A DNA stretch of 64,000 bases, from assembly GCF_963664415.1 (NCBI RefSeq), contig NZ_OY761445.1, positions 186,001 to 250,000 on the forward strand, written 5' to 3'. The stretch comes from an uncultured Desulfobacter sp. Its GTDB lineage: Bacteria; Desulfobacterota; Desulfobacteria; Desulfobacterales; Desulfobacteraceae. The position numbers and the translations under genes are program-made. Below, piece by piece: positions 52,594 through 62,669 of the stretch. Under the pieces are notes generated by a model that saw only the letters and a list, made by a program, of their open reading frames with translations, made no database searches and was not told the origin of the DNA. Position 1 is the stretch's first letter; each line of letters opens with the position of its first letter.

Positions 52594-52780
52594 AATTAAT
52601 ATCCTCTCTTTTTTTTCTTTTTATATACCAGTCTTGATCCCCATAAAGCTTGTCTGAACACTCAGGGCAAAGACCGTGACTGAACTGTGCGTCAAAATGT
52701 GTTTCAATATATAACTCTAAATTATTCCAATATCCTTTGTCATCACGTATTTTTTTACAAGAAGAACAAATAGGCAACAA
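52583..52780 (-). pseudogene. Orphan C-terminal Cys-rich module of a PAS-type protein
   Basis: The fragment encodes LLPICSSCKKIRDDKGYWNN and THFDAQFSHGLCPECSDKLY, nearly the same as the last 60 residues of the PAS protein at 41625-43028. It has CxxC and CxxC pairs that probably bind zinc. The upstream PAS part is missing: in frame the preceding codons end in a stop, and the first possible start is a TTG inside the module. It overlaps the amidase start by 11 bp. Confidence 0.75.
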
Positions 52781-53230
52781 TCCATGTCAGTCCCTTCCTT
52801 TAAGTAATTGGACATCATGAATCAATTGATATAATGATGACAATCGCGGTGCTGACCGGCGAAGTGGCCGATCAAACAAACACCAGCTTGATTGAGTTTC
52901 TAAAAAAGGGAACACTATAACTTCACACTTCTTTTTAAAGTTCCGGCCTTTACTGAAATCAGAGACGGTAACTGTTATACCATTATGTTGGGGTTACTTC
53001 TATGTATAACGTTGAAGAAAAAAAATAATGGCCGGGTTCTTGGCAGATTTTAGTTCAGGACTCTTGATTTAGAAAATAGAAATTACGACTACATTCATAG
53101 AAATATTTCTTAATATTTCAGTCGTCTGACATGGCGAAGGTGGTAGTTTTATAATTCTTGCCTCAGGAAAATTAAAATGGCACCTTAGGGCCTGAAAATC
53201 GGTTGTAACCATTTCAGGAGTACAGACGCT
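52781..53230. other. Intergenic region before the transposase remnant
   Basis: No convincing gene is present in these 450 bp. A 28-residue frame at 52834-52920 (MMTIAVLTGEVADQTNTSLI) has no ribosome site. Just before 53231 the sequence TCAGGAG supports translation of the transposase remnant. The left end of that insertion sequence probably lies here but no inverted repeat could be paired. Confidence 0.35.
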
Positions 53231-54411
53231 ATGCCTCAGCTTATGTTGCCCCTTCTTTCATCGGAGATAACGTATATCAATGGACGTGTAACAGTTTACC
53301 AAAAAGATGGTCAGTGGACATATTTTTTAGGAGAGTATCCCATATACAGCCACAAGGCTGATGACCTTGCCTTGTTTCGTCTTACGACTGCGCAGCTAAT
53401 TGATTCCGGCGCCTGTAAACAAATTGATATAATAAAAACATTTGGTGTCCCAAAAAGCAGTTTGATTCGCGCCCAGAAAAAATATAGAGAAAGGGGTTCC
53501 AACGCATTTTTTAGCCAGCGTCAAAATTTTAGAAAAAAAGGAACAGTGTTAACCCCTGAGGTTCTTGAGCAAGCTCAGGATCTCTTGAATGAGGGACTGC
53601 TAAGAAGCGACATTGCACAAAAACTTGATGTAAAGCTGGACACTCTGCGAAAGGCCATCAATGACGGCCGTCTTCAAGAATTGGAAAAACATACAAAAGT
53701 AACGGTGAAATCCTCACGAACAGAAATTGATGCGGCAGAATCTGATCGTCTGGGAACAGCTTGTACTCGTGTAGAAGAAAGAACACTCGCAGCCTTTGGA
53801 GCCATTCAGGGGGTCCCTGTTCATTTTGAGGCCTGTATGGATGTCCCCAAAGGAGGGGTGTGAACCTCTCTGCCGGCCCTGCTTGCTAATGGACTTATGA
53901 AAGGAGTACATAGCTTTGAAACAAAAATAACAGGGTATTATACGGCTTTCCATGTGCTGCTGCTATTGGCCTTGATGGCTTTATGCCGAATAAAAACGGT
54001 TGAAAGAATCCGAGGAGAATCAGCCGGAGAAATTGGACGAGAAAGATCAATTTTTTCAACTCCTCCCCGGCCGAAAACGCCTTATGGATACTATAAAAAT
54101 GATCGCATACAGGGCAGAGACGTCAATGGGAAATCTGCTCAAAGATGAGACAACTGACATGGCTACAGCCAGGAGGCTATTGCAGGATCTCTATGTTACT
54201 GAAGCAGATATCTTGCCTCAACTGGAAAAAAAACCGACTGCTTGTGCGAATCCATAATGCATCCAGGCCGGCAGCAAATAAAAAAATACAAAAACTGCTT
54301 GAGTATCTAAATGATAGCGAAATGAATTTTCCTGGCACACAACTCAGGCTGCATTATGAACTGGCCAGTAAAAAACTTTGGGATGAGAACTCAAGTCTTG
54401 AGGTGTCATGA
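53231..54411 (+). pseudogene. Degenerate insertion-sequence transposase with several frameshifts
   Basis: The N-terminal frame (53231-53863) encodes LFRLTTAQLIDSGACKQIDI, an HTH (KTFGVPKSSLIRAQKKYRER), a second HTH (LLRSDIAQKLDVKLDTLRKA) and ACMDVPKGGV. A +1 shift then resumes as PALLANGLMKGVHSFETKIT, and further shifts continue through DTIKMIAYRAETSMGNLL, RIHNASRPAANKKIQKLLEY and LNDSEMNFPGTQLRLHYELA. This layout belongs to a transposase-like family common in Desulfobacterales, with C-terminal VRIHN...PGTxLxLxYELA. At least three frameshifts make it non-functional. Confidence 0.8.
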
Positions 54412-54419
54412 ATCTTCCT

Positions 54420-54713
54420 CCAAGTAAGGAGTCCTGAATTTTCTTTGAGCCACAAGACAGCCTTGCCGACCTGATTGCTCTGGCTTCTGGCCGCAGTCAT
54501 TTGGCGCAACCGATTCCCTTGGTCTCCTATGAGCAAAAGATACAAAATTTCACGCTGGATCAGCGGTGAAAGACCCGGGATATTTCTCGGTGTGTCAAGC
54601 AGATCGAATAAACAATGAAATGCATTCAACAGCCTTTTAGTGACGCCGCTTATAGCCATCCCGAGGCTGGTTGTGCGCAATCGAGGAAAAGGCAGGCTGC
54701 TGTCAACCATCAT
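54420..54713 (-). pseudogene. AraC-family regulator remnant (N-terminal domain only)
   Basis: The minus-strand frame encodes LLNAFHCLFDLLDTPRNIPG, LSPLIQREILYLLLIGDQGN and RLRQMTAARSQSNQVGKAVL, ending in WLKEN. This matches the AraC_N domain, including the characteristic LDTPxxIPxLxPLIxREILYxLL and RLRQ...SQS stretch, immediately before the HTH region. The two C-terminal HTH motifs are gone. It faces an SDR remnant on the plus strand, a common AraC-SDR divergent pair. Confidence 0.75.
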
Positions 54714-54739
54714 TCGGGAAACCTCTTTGAGATCAATTT

Positions 54740-55205
54740 TTAAGAACAGGCCCAGATGAGGAAGTGGGTAAAGTGATCACACCGGGAGGCGTCGGCCTGA
54801 CCATCTCCAGCCAGTCCGGACACCGGATGGCCCAATTGGGCGCCGAGATTGATGAACAGCTGGCCACAACGCCTACTGAAGACCTTCTGGGACTTGATGT
54901 CCTTGCGCCCGAAACCATCAAAGATACTCTGCATGCCTACCAGATAGCCAAAAGATGCAACGAAAAAAGGGTGATGTATGAATCCATAAAATGGGGCGAA
55001 AAGGGGGCGCGTGTTAATTCCATATCCCCCGGTATTATTGTATCCCCCCCTGGCCATAGACGAATTCAACGGCCCCAGAGGGAATTTTTATAAGAATATG
55101 TTCGCCAAGTGTCCTGCCGGACGCCCCGGCACGGCAGACGAGGTGGCCAATGTGGCGGAGCTGTTGATGACCTCAAAAGGCGCGTTCATCACGGGCGGGG
55201 ACGGT
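54740..55205 (+). pseudogene. Short-chain dehydrogenase/reductase remnant
   Basis: The first frame encodes GGVGLTISSQSGHRMAQLGA, LDVLAPETIKDTLHAYQIAK, RCNEKRVMYESIKWGEKGAR and VNSISPGIIVSP. After a frameshift near 55050, LAIDEFNGPRGNFYKNMFAK, CPAGRPGTADEVANVAELLM and KGAFITGGDG follow. These are the C-terminal half of a classical SDR (YxxxK replaced here by the HAYQIAKRC form). The N-terminal cofactor part is missing. Confidence 0.75.
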
Positions 55206-55215
55206 CATAGGAGCC

Positions 55216-55601
55216 TCATCCATCCTGGCCGGAAGTCACATAACCGGCCTGATGACTCGCCTGGCCTTTGCTGCCGATTTTCCTGACCTGGCTTCTGTTC
55301 AGGGAGCGGACGCCTATGCTAATGCGGTTCGGGCCGTGGAAATGCTGGGCGGTATAGGCAGATTTGTTTCAAAGCAGTCCAGGGTGGCACTGCTTATCAA
55401 TTCCAATTCATCAACATGCCCATTGCCAAGGATCATATGGCCGTACGTTTTACCGGCACCATGAAAAATATGATGGGACTTACCTCGTCCTCTACCAACC
55501 ATTTCTTTCATTTCGGCTCCGGGTCCAGCGGCTGGTACGATGATCCGAAATTCCTGTCCCAGTGCATCGCTAATGTGAACCTGGTCCGAAGGCCCGAGTG
55601 A
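55216..55601 (+). pseudogene. Deleted DUF362-type gene remnant
   Basis: One frame encodes the N-terminal part (ANAVRAVEMLGGIGRFVSKQ, SRVALLINSN). Another, from about 55405, encodes the later part (FINMPIAKDHMAVRFTGTMK, NMMGLTSSSTNHFFHFGSGS, ending LVRRPE). An internal block has been lost at an AATTC microhomology. The intact relative of this protein lies just downstream (55963-56886), so the pair may have been tandem paralogues or consecutive subunits. Confidence 0.7.
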
Positions 55602-55934
55602 AGAAAAAATTTTATTTCATCCTGAGCGTTGCGCTGGTTATCCTGACGATTGGGGGCTATGCCCGGTCGCAGGAGCCTTTGCAGGACCTTTCAGGACTTT
55701 TGCCGGCGGATGGTGAGATAATGGACCTAAAGCTGGAGGAGCCGCAGAAAATCTTTAAGGGCGATGAACTTTTCATCTTATTCCATGTCCGGCCGGGACA
55801 AAGAATCCATAGTAATCCAGGAAGCTTCTCCGTATATTGTTGTCGCCATCGGCCCAAATGATGATTATGATAAAAAGAAGGCTGTGGACGTATTGAAACG
55901 TCTGGTGCTGAAATTGTCAGACCAGTCTAAGTAA
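55598..55934 (+). pseudogene. Broken gene for a small periplasmic protein
   Basis: A GTG overlapping the previous stop opens MKKKFYFILSVALVILTIGG with a signal peptide. The mature part begins LLPADGEIMDLKLEEPQKIF and breaks at about 55790. After a frame change IVIQEASPYIVVAIGPNDDY and VDVLKRLVLKLSDQSK follow to a stop at 55934. The junction seems to combine a frameshift with a deletion. The position between two DUF362 genes suggests it was a subunit of the same redox system. Confidence 0.6.
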
Positions 55935-55962
55935 TAAAACTATTAATAAGGAGACATGCCCC

Positions 55963-56886
55963 ATGGATAGAATGGATCGACGAGATTTTTTAAAAAAGAC
56001 CATCAGCGGCGGGATCGCCGCGGGATCCACCCTTGCCTTCCCAGGGGTGGGAAAACTTCTGGCAGCCCCTACGACTGCCGCCTATGACCTGGTGGCGGTC
56101 CGGGGCGGAGAGCCGGACCAGATGTTCGACAGCGCAATTGTCTCTTTGGGCGGCATACAAACCTTTGTGCCCAGGGGCAGCCGGGTCGTGGTCAAGCCCA
56201 ATATCGGCTGGGACGTGCCGCCTGAACGGGGCGGCAACACCCACCCCGCCCTTGTGGGGTGTATCATCGAACACTGCCTGTCCGCAGGGGCCCGAGAGGT
56301 ATCCGTATTTGATCACACCTGCGACAACTGGCGGCGCTGTTATACCAACAGCGGTATTGAAGCAGCCGTAAAAGCGGCCGGCGGAAAAATGGTATCAGCA
56401 GACAGCGAAGGCTACTACAAAAGTGTTTCCGTGCCCGGAGGGCAGCGGCTCAAGGAAGCCAAAGTCCATGAGGCACTCCTGAACGCGGATGTGTTCATCA
56501 ATGCACCAGTGCTCAAGCACCACAGTTCATCCATGCTGACCATCGGCATGAAGAACCTCATGGGCGTGGTCTGGGACCGGGGGTACTGGCACCGCAACGA
56601 CCTTCACCAGTGCATTGCGGATTTTTCCTCCTTCCGCAGACCCGATCTCACGGTGGTGGATGCCTACAACGTCATGAAGCGCAACGGCCCCAGGGGCGTG
56701 TCTGTCGGCGATGTGGTTTCCATGAAGGCCCAGATCGTATCAACGGATCCGGTTGCGGCCGATGCGGCCGCAGCCAAGCTATTCGGTACGGACCCGACCG
56801 ATATCCGCCATATTCAAATCGCATCAGATATGAATCTTGGACAAATGAACCTGAAAGCCCTGTCCATCAACCGGATCAAGATTTAA
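55963..56886 (+). CDS. Tat-exported DUF362 domain protein
   Basis: This 307-residue protein has a twin-arginine signal (MDRRDFLKKTISGGIAAGST) and is therefore folded in the cytoplasm and exported. The DUF362 core includes VVVKPNIGWDVPPERGGNTH, SVFDHTCDNWRRCY, FINAPVLKHHSSSMLTIGMK and VSTDPVAADAAAAKLFG. Some DUF362 proteins carry ferredoxin domains; this one has none, but the next gene, starting immediately after the stop, encodes a membrane iron-sulfur protein. AAGGAGAC precedes the ATG. The reaction is unknown; periplasmic redox chemistry is inferred from the partner. Confidence 0.88.
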   Translation: MDRMDRRDFLKKTISGGIAAGSTLAFPGVGKLLAAPTTAAYDLVAVRGGEPDQMFDSAIVSLGGIQTFVPRGSRVVVKPNIGWDVPPERGGNTHPALVGCIIEHCLSAGAREVSVFDHTCDNWRRCYTNSGIEAAVKAAGGKMVSADSEGYYKSVSVPGGQRLKEAKVHEALLNADVFINAPVLKHHSSSMLTIGMKNLMGVVWDRGYWHRNDLHQCIADFSSFRRPDLTVVDAYNVMKRNGPRGVSVGDVVSMKAQIVSTDPVAADAAAAKLFGTDPTDIRHIQIASDMNLGQMNLKALSINRIKI

Positions 56887-58491
56887 ATGAAACTTCGTCT
56901 TCTCAAACCCCTGCGGGTCTGCATTGCCCTGGCCTTTTTCCTGCCAACGGTCTTTCTCTTTCTGGATGTATGGGAGACCAGGGCAAAAGCGCCGGCAGAA
57001 GAATTGCTTTTTCTCCAGTTTGTACCCTCTGCGCTTAAATTTCTAAACCACCCGGCTGCCGGGGCTGCAGGGTTTCTCTTTGTTTTGATAACGGCACTTA
57101 TGTTCGGCCGAGTCTATTGTTCAGCAATTTGTCCTCTGGGAATATTGCAGGACATGGTCTCCCGCCTTTTTCCAAACAGGACAAAGACCCGGGGGAAAAA
57201 AAAGCGGCTTGGCAGATACCAATATTCTGCGCCCCACAGCATCCTGCGGTATACAGTCCTGATTGCAACCCTTTTGCTCTTTTTTTTGGGCAGCGGTTTA
57301 GTGCTTAACCTGCTTGATCCTTTCAGCGGTTTCGGCAGAATTCTTTCTAATCTGTTCCGCCCCTTTGTTATCTTCCTGAACAATTTGGCAACGCCTATGG
57401 CAGAGGCTTTGGGAATCCATGCGCTCTACCGTGTCCAGTGGCCGATCTATGCCCCGGTCGCCATAGGCGTTGCCCTGGTCAGTTTAGGTACGGTGGGCTG
57501 GATGAGCACCCGGCACGGCCGCCTTTACTGCAACACGTTGTGCCCTGTGGGAACCCTGCTGGGCCTGCTTTCTAAATTTTCCCTGGTAAAAATCAATTTT
57601 GATACCGGTTCCTGCCGATCCTGCGGTCGATGTGAGCAGGTCTGCAAATCCGAATGCATTGATGTAAAAACAAGCAACGTGGATACCAGCCGCTGTGTTT
57701 CCTGCTTTAACTGCCTTTCTGCCTGCCCGGACCAGGCCATGGTGTTTCGGCCTGATTTTCAGCAGAGCCGGCAAAGCCGTCAGAGAAACGAAGCCACCCG
57801 GGACCGCAGGAATTTCGTACTGGCTCTGGCAGCCGGGGGCCTTGGTCTGGCCGCAGGCCGTGCTTATGCCGCACCGGAAACGCTTCCGGTACAGGCTCGA
57901 CCCACCACCATCCCCGAAAACAAAACCAGTCCGCTCTCGCCTCCTGGCTCGATCAGCATTGCCAGATACACCACCATCTGCACTGCCTGCCATCTGTGTG
58001 TTTCCGCCTGCCCCTCCCGGGTGCTTGTGCCTTCGGTCTTTTCATTCGGCCTGTCCGGGATGATGCAGCCGCGTATGGATTTCAATGCCGGCCACTGCAA
58101 CTATGACTGCACAGTCTGTTCAAACATCTGCCCCAGCGGCGCCATTCTGCCTCTGACGGTAAAGGAAAAGCAGCAGACCCAGGTGGGCGTGGCAAAATTT
58201 ATAAAAGAAAACTGCGTGGTCTATACGGACAACACCAACTGCGGAGCCTGCTCGGAACACTGTCCCAGCAAGGCTGTGCACATGAAGCCCTACCTGAATG
58301 CAGTTGGCCGTAAGCTGGTCATCCCAAAAGTGGACGAGACCATTTGCGTGGGCTGCGGTGGATGCGAGCATGCCTGCCCCACAAAGCCCTTCAAAGCCAT
58401 CTATGTGGACGGCAATCCAAAGCATAAAATTGCCCAAAAACCGAAAGAACAAAAAATGGAGATGGATGCAGGTGAGGATTTCCCTTTTTAA
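56887..58491 (+). CDS. NapH-type membrane iron-sulfur protein fused to a NapG-like ferredoxin domain
   Basis: This is a 534-residue multi-domain redox protein. Residues 1-230 hold about four membrane segments and the NapH/CcoG-type motif YCSAICPLGILQD, with a second copy YCNTLCPVGTLLGL. Residues 235-290 carry two 4Fe-4S clusters (CRSCGRCEQVCKSECID, CVSCFNCLSACPDQA). At about residue 305 a twin-arginine-like segment RDRRNFVLALAAGGLGLAAG, ending in AYAAPE, precedes four more clusters: CTACHLCVSACP, CTVCSNICP, CGACSEHCP and CVGCGGCEHACP. The last part looks like NapG, whose Tat signal has become an internal segment of the fusion. It starts directly after the DUF362 gene, so they form one operon and probably one complex moving electrons across the membrane. 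Confidence 0.88.
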   Translation: MKLRLLKPLRVCIALAFFLPTVFLFLDVWETRAKAPAEELLFLQFVPSALKFLNHPAAGAAGFLFVLITALMFGRVYCSAICPLGILQDMVSRLFPNRTKTRGKKKRLGRYQYSAPHSILRYTVLIATLLLFFLGSGLVLNLLDPFSGFGRILSNLFRPFVIFLNNLATPMAEALGIHALYRVQWPIYAPVAIGVALVSLGTVGWMSTRHGRLYCNTLCPVGTLLGLLSKFSLVKINFDTGSCRSCGRCEQVCKSECIDVKTSNVDTSRCVSCFNCLSACPDQAMVFRPDFQQSRQSRQRNEATRDRRNFVLALAAGGLGLAAGRAYAAPETLPVQARPTTIPENKTSPLSPPGSISIARYTTICTACHLCVSACPSRVLVPSVFSFGLSGMMQPRMDFNAGHCNYDCTVCSNICPSGAILPLTVKEKQQTQVGVAKFIKENCVVYTDNTNCGACSEHCPSKAVHMKPYLNAVGRKLVIPKVDETICVGCGGCEHACPTKPFKAIYVDGNPKHKIAQKPKEQKMEMDAGEDFPF

Positions 58492-58719
58492 GAAATGGGG
58501 GGTTGCATTTCAAATGCTCGACTCAGACTCGGCCTCACATTGCTTTTGTTATTGATGGCTTTTAGAAAATCAACCACGGCTACCAATTATAGATAGTCCG
58601 GGGTCGGCAATTCCTTAAAAACCAGGCTTATCTTGCTTAGAAAACATCATGGCTACGATCGGTATCATTTACAAAAATGCCCCATATAAAAGTTCCACAT
58701 AAGATAATCAAGCGCAACT

Positions 58720-61700
58720 CTATTGATTATCCTCATCCAAGGCCTCCCGAACCTTGATTGTCAGATCCTGCTGTGAGAACGGTTTCTGAATAAAATGCAC
58801 GCTTTCATCCAACACGCCATGGTGAGCGATCACATTTGCTGTATAGCCGGACATGAACAATCGCTTGAGGTCCGGATAAAGCGACAGCAGGTTTTTGGCC
58901 AAGTCCCGGCCGTTCATCTCGGGCATGACCACATCGGTCATGAGCAGGTGAATCTCGCCGGTATGTTCGCGGGCAAGAGCGATGGCTTCCCCCGGCGTGC
59001 CGGCCGCAAGGACCTTGTAACCGGTTCGCTCAAGCATCATGCGGGTCATTTTTAAGATGGAAGATTCGTCCTCTACCAGCAAAATGGTTTCGGTTCCGTC
59101 CAGGCTTATTTTGTCTGAGGTTTTCTTCTCAAGGCTTTCGGTTCCAGCCAGATACCGGGGCAGATAGATCCGGAAGGTGGTCCCCTGGTCCGGCTCGCTG
59201 TAGACATTGATAAAACCATCATTTTGCTTAACGATGCCGTACACCGTGGCAAGCCCTAGACCGGTGCCCTTGTCCACGCTCTTGGTGGTGAAAAAGGGTT
59301 CGAAAATATTGGCCCGCGTCTTTTGGTCCATGCCGCAACCGTCGTCACTGATCGCAAGTAGAACGAATTCTCCGGGAACGAAGCCCGTGTGTTCTGCACA
59401 ATAGGCGGAATCAAATGTCGTGTTGCCAGTTTCTATGGTGATCTTTCCTACGTCTGCAATGGCGTCGCGGGCGTTGACGCACAGATTAGCCAGAATCTGA
59501 TCGATTTGTGACGGGTCCATCCGGACCGGCCAAACTTTCTTATTGGGCAGCCACGCCAGGTCGATATCCTCGCCGATCAGTCGCTGTAGCATCTTGAGCA
59601 TGCTTTTGATCGTCCGGTTCAGATCAAGCACCTTGGGTGCGATAGTCTGTTTGCGGGCAAAAGCCAGCAGTTGCCGGGTGATATCCGCAGAGCGCCGTGC
59701 GGCAGAGAAAATTTCGCTGAGGTTGTCGTGCAGCTGGTCATCCGGGGCGATGCCTTCCATGGCCATTTCCGTGTTACCGAGGATTATGCTAAGCATGTTG
59801 TTGAAATCGTGGGCTACTCCTCCGGCAAGACGTCCCACGGACTCCATTTTCTGGGATTGCAATAATTGTTTTTCTAACTCGTCCTTTGCAGCCTCGGCCT
59901 TCCTTTTGGCTGTCGTGTCCTCATAGATAGCCGCCAACTGCCCGGAGGGCAATTTGAAGACATAGTTTTCCACCCACAGCGTAATCCTCTCATCTTGATA
60001 GCTGCTGATTGTATGCCGTTGAGGCTGACCAGATTTCCAAACGCTTTGAAAGATCTCGAATAGTCCAAGCGATTCGATTCCAGGAAAAACAGTCCTAACC
60101 TCCTGGCCAATGACATCCTCCTTTTTAACCTGTCCGGATTCAAGGCCATGCTTGTTCAATTCTTTGAAGATGAAGTTTTGACCATCATCTGGGGTTTCAT
60201 AAATTGCTACACCGATGGCCATATTTTCAAACAATCCCCTAAGTAGCGCTTCACTCTCTTGTAAAGCCTCTTGCATTCGCTTGCGTTTGGTGATGTCATC
60301 GAAGATCCCCAATACACCGATCACTTCCCCCTGCTCGTTTTTAAAAGGAAGCTTAATGGTATTTACCCATCTTTCTTCGCCCGCGACCACATATATTTCA
60401 TCGGTGACCTTAAGTTTTCCTTCATGGATTACTTCATTATCATCTTTCCGGTACTTTTCAGCCAGTTCAGCCTGGAAAAAATCAAAATCATCCTTACCGG
60501 CGATTTCATCTGATTTTATCCCTATGTCCGTGGCAAAATTCGAATTGCAGGACATAAAGACAGAATTTCGGTCTTTAATAAAGATACGCTGCGGAAGGTG
60601 CTCGATAAGATTTCGATATCTTGCCTCATTTAACTTCAGCATTTCTTCTGATTGTTTGCGGGGAGTTATATCAATGAGTGTCCCGAACATCCATTGGGGT
60701 TTACCGTCATCAGTCCAGGAAATCACCTTGCCCCGATCCAGAATCCAGACCCAATGACCTTTTTTGTGCCTCATGCGGCGTTCGCACTCATAATAATCTG
60801 TTTCACCTTTGAAATGCTTTTGAAGCAATTCGTTGCTGGTATTGAGATCGTCAGGTTGGGTGTTATCTATCCATGTGTTGATTGATATTGGCGCCAACTC
60901 TTTCAGGCTGTAGCCCATGATCTCTGCCCAGCGCTCATTCAAAATGGTTTCCCCGGTCTGGACATTCCATTCCCATGTCCCGGCCTGGGTACCTTCGATC
61001 ACTCCCTCCAGTCTGGCCTTATCTTCTGCCAATTGTTTTGATTCGATTTGCAGCAGTTCTGTTTCTTTGCTCTTGAAAAGAATTTTTGCAGAAAGGACCG
61101 TTGTCAAAGTGAAAACAGCGGCAATTATCAATGCAATGACAGCTTCATTTCTCCAGGGCCTTAGATATTCATATTCGGCATTTCCAGTAAGAACGAAAAA
61201 GGGATATTCGTCAGTCTTGCATAGTGATATCATCTGTTCGACGTCGTTGTAAGGCGACCTTGCTTTGTATGTAGCGGCAGAAGAGCCTTTTTCAATCAGA
61301 TTTCGGGTTTCCTGTGACACTGCTTGAGAGCCGATCTGGCCACCTGGTGCTCTGTTATTGGGCCAGAAGGCGATCAGGTTCAACTCTTTGTCCCTGAGTG
61401 ATACGGTTTCCTGTCTGCCGGTTTTGAGTGCTGAAAAAAGCTTGTCGAAATAACCGACATCAAACATGCCGATGGCTGTCCCTGCGAATGATCCGTCAGG
61501 AAAATCGATTCTTTTTGCGAGCACAAACAACCATCTTCCGGATACCTTTCCGTGTACTAATTTTGAAAGCACCATTTTATGGTCCGGATTTTCGCTGAGA
61601 TATCTGAAATATTCACGATCTTTGATATTAACCAATTTGCCGGCAACGATGTCTGTTCCGTACAGCACATCTCCTTTTGAATCGGCGATGCTCAGATCAA

Positions 61701-62076
61701 AGAGTTCGGGCAGATTCTGAAGCAACTGCTTGATATGCCCGTCCAGTTCCGCCTTATTGACCTTTTGTCCGGTCAATTGCCTTTCTGTTAAAAGTTTCAA
61801 GGAAAACAGCCCGGTATCGATTCTGTCAAAAATACCACAGATATTTGTTGCAATGACGTTGGCCATATTCTGGACGCTGCTCTCGGCCATACGATGGTAA
61901 TATTGATTGTCCTTATAAAGCCAGAACCCGATCATTGCATAGATTAGAATATTGATAAAAATGATGGCCGCAGTCAGCCTGAAGGCAAAACGGTTGCCTG
62001 CCCAAGCGCCGGTACTGGCTTCGTGGACCCGGTCAGCGGGGCGTTTTAGGAATCTGCTCAGTTCGTTTAATACCAT
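58720..62076 (-). CDS. Hybrid histidine kinase: dCache sensor, three PAS, kinase and receiver
   Basis: This 1118-residue inner-membrane sensor kinase has TM1 at residues 30-53 and a periplasmic dCache domain (about 55-305: YGTDIVAGKLVNIKDREYFR, GTAIGMFDVGYFDKLFSAL). TM2 lies near 315-335. Three PAS/PAC units follow (about 352-480, 485-610, 612-735), with PAC ends FGTLIDITPRK, LGIFDDITKRK and AAIYEDTTAKRK. HisKA has the phospho-acceptor His in GVAHDFNNMLSIILG. HATPase_c has NLCVNARDAI, DDGCGMD and GTGLGLATVYGIV. A receiver with Asp in LLMTDVVMPEMNGRDL and Lys in HFIQKPFS ends the protein. No regulator gene is adjacent, so the output is unknown. The minus-strand gene is isolated. Confidence 0.95.
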   Translation of the reverse strand: MVLNELSRFLKRPADRVHEASTGAWAGNRFAFRLTAAIIFINILIYAMIGFWLYKDNQYYHRMAESSVQNMANVIATNICGIFDRIDTGLFSLKLLTERQLTGQKVNKAELDGHIKQLLQNLPELFDLSIADSKGDVLYGTDIVAGKLVNIKDREYFRYLSENPDHKMVLSKLVHGKVSGRWLFVLAKRIDFPDGSFAGTAIGMFDVGYFDKLFSALKTGRQETVSLRDKELNLIAFWPNNRAPGGQIGSQAVSQETRNLIEKGSSAATYKARSPYNDVEQMISLCKTDEYPFFVLTGNAEYEYLRPWRNEAVIALIIAAVFTLTTVLSAKILFKSKETELLQIESKQLAEDKARLEGVIEGTQAGTWEWNVQTGETILNERWAEIMGYSLKELAPISINTWIDNTQPDDLNTSNELLQKHFKGETDYYECERRMRHKKGHWVWILDRGKVISWTDDGKPQWMFGTLIDITPRKQSEEMLKLNEARYRNLIEHLPQRIFIKDRNSVFMSCNSNFATDIGIKSDEIAGKDDFDFFQAELAEKYRKDDNEVIHEGKLKVTDEIYVVAGEERWVNTIKLPFKNEQGEVIGVLGIFDDITKRKRMQEALQESEALLRGLFENMAIGVAIYETPDDGQNFIFKELNKHGLESGQVKKEDVIGQEVRTVFPGIESLGLFEIFQSVWKSGQPQRHTISSYQDERITLWVENYVFKLPSGQLAAIYEDTTAKRKAEAAKDELEKQLLQSQKMESVGRLAGGVAHDFNNMLSIILGNTEMAMEGIAPDDQLHDNLSEIFSAARRSADITRQLLAFARKQTIAPKVLDLNRTIKSMLKMLQRLIGEDIDLAWLPNKKVWPVRMDPSQIDQILANLCVNARDAIADVGKITIETGNTTFDSAYCAEHTGFVPGEFVLLAISDDGCGMDQKTRANIFEPFFTTKSVDKGTGLGLATVYGIVKQNDGFINVYSEPDQGTTFRIYLPRYLAGTESLEKKTSDKISLDGTETILLVEDESSILKMTRMMLERTGYKVLAAGTPGEAIALAREHTGEIHLLMTDVVMPEMNGRDLAKNLLSLYPDLKRLFMSGYTANVIAHHGVLDESVHFIQKPFSQQDLTIKVREALDEDNQ

Positions 62077-62669
62077 TTCAGATCCTTGTTTAATAATCTC
62101 GCTTCTGCCTGCGTTGGGGAGACGGTAACCTCTGTGACAATATTAAAAAGCATATACTGCAAGTCTGGCATTGAAAATTGGATTAAATTGTCAATATCAA
62201 TTGGACGTATAAATGTAAAGAGCTATCCACCAGAGATTACTTTTCATTCATAGTTGGATGATAATCCTAAAGATGACCATATAATTCTGAATTTGCAGTG
62301 TTGAATAATAAAAAAACCTCAAGGCCGAGTTTCTAAATAAGTCAAATCTACCAGAAAAAAAAGAGTTCACTGGTATTCAGTGTCACTGCTCCGGATTCTA
62401 AACAAGGCAGCTTTAACAGAAGAAGTAAACGCCCATACTAATAGGGCTTCAGCGTTTTGATTTAGATAAGATGCTGGAACCCACAGTATATAATTTCACG
62501 GTAAGCAGTTATGGGTGTCATATCATCCATTCTTTACGACCTGAATGTGATTTGCGTAATATTGAATATCAATAGCTTTGTTCGGTGGTAAAAATACAAA
62601 AAACCATGCTATAGAGCATATTCACGGACAAATATGGGTGCTACCCTAAAAAAAAAGGAAAAATTGTTA
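62077..62669. other. Intergenic region between hybrid kinase and winged-helix gene
   Basis: Nearly 600 bp without a gene. It is AT-rich and holds no clear hairpin, promoter box or repeat. Because it lies between divergent genes it should contain two promoters, which cannot be placed by eye. Confidence 0.4.

Noticed and set aside
52834..52920. 28-residue open frame
   Set aside because: No ribosome site, no neighbours in the same unit and no recognisable family.
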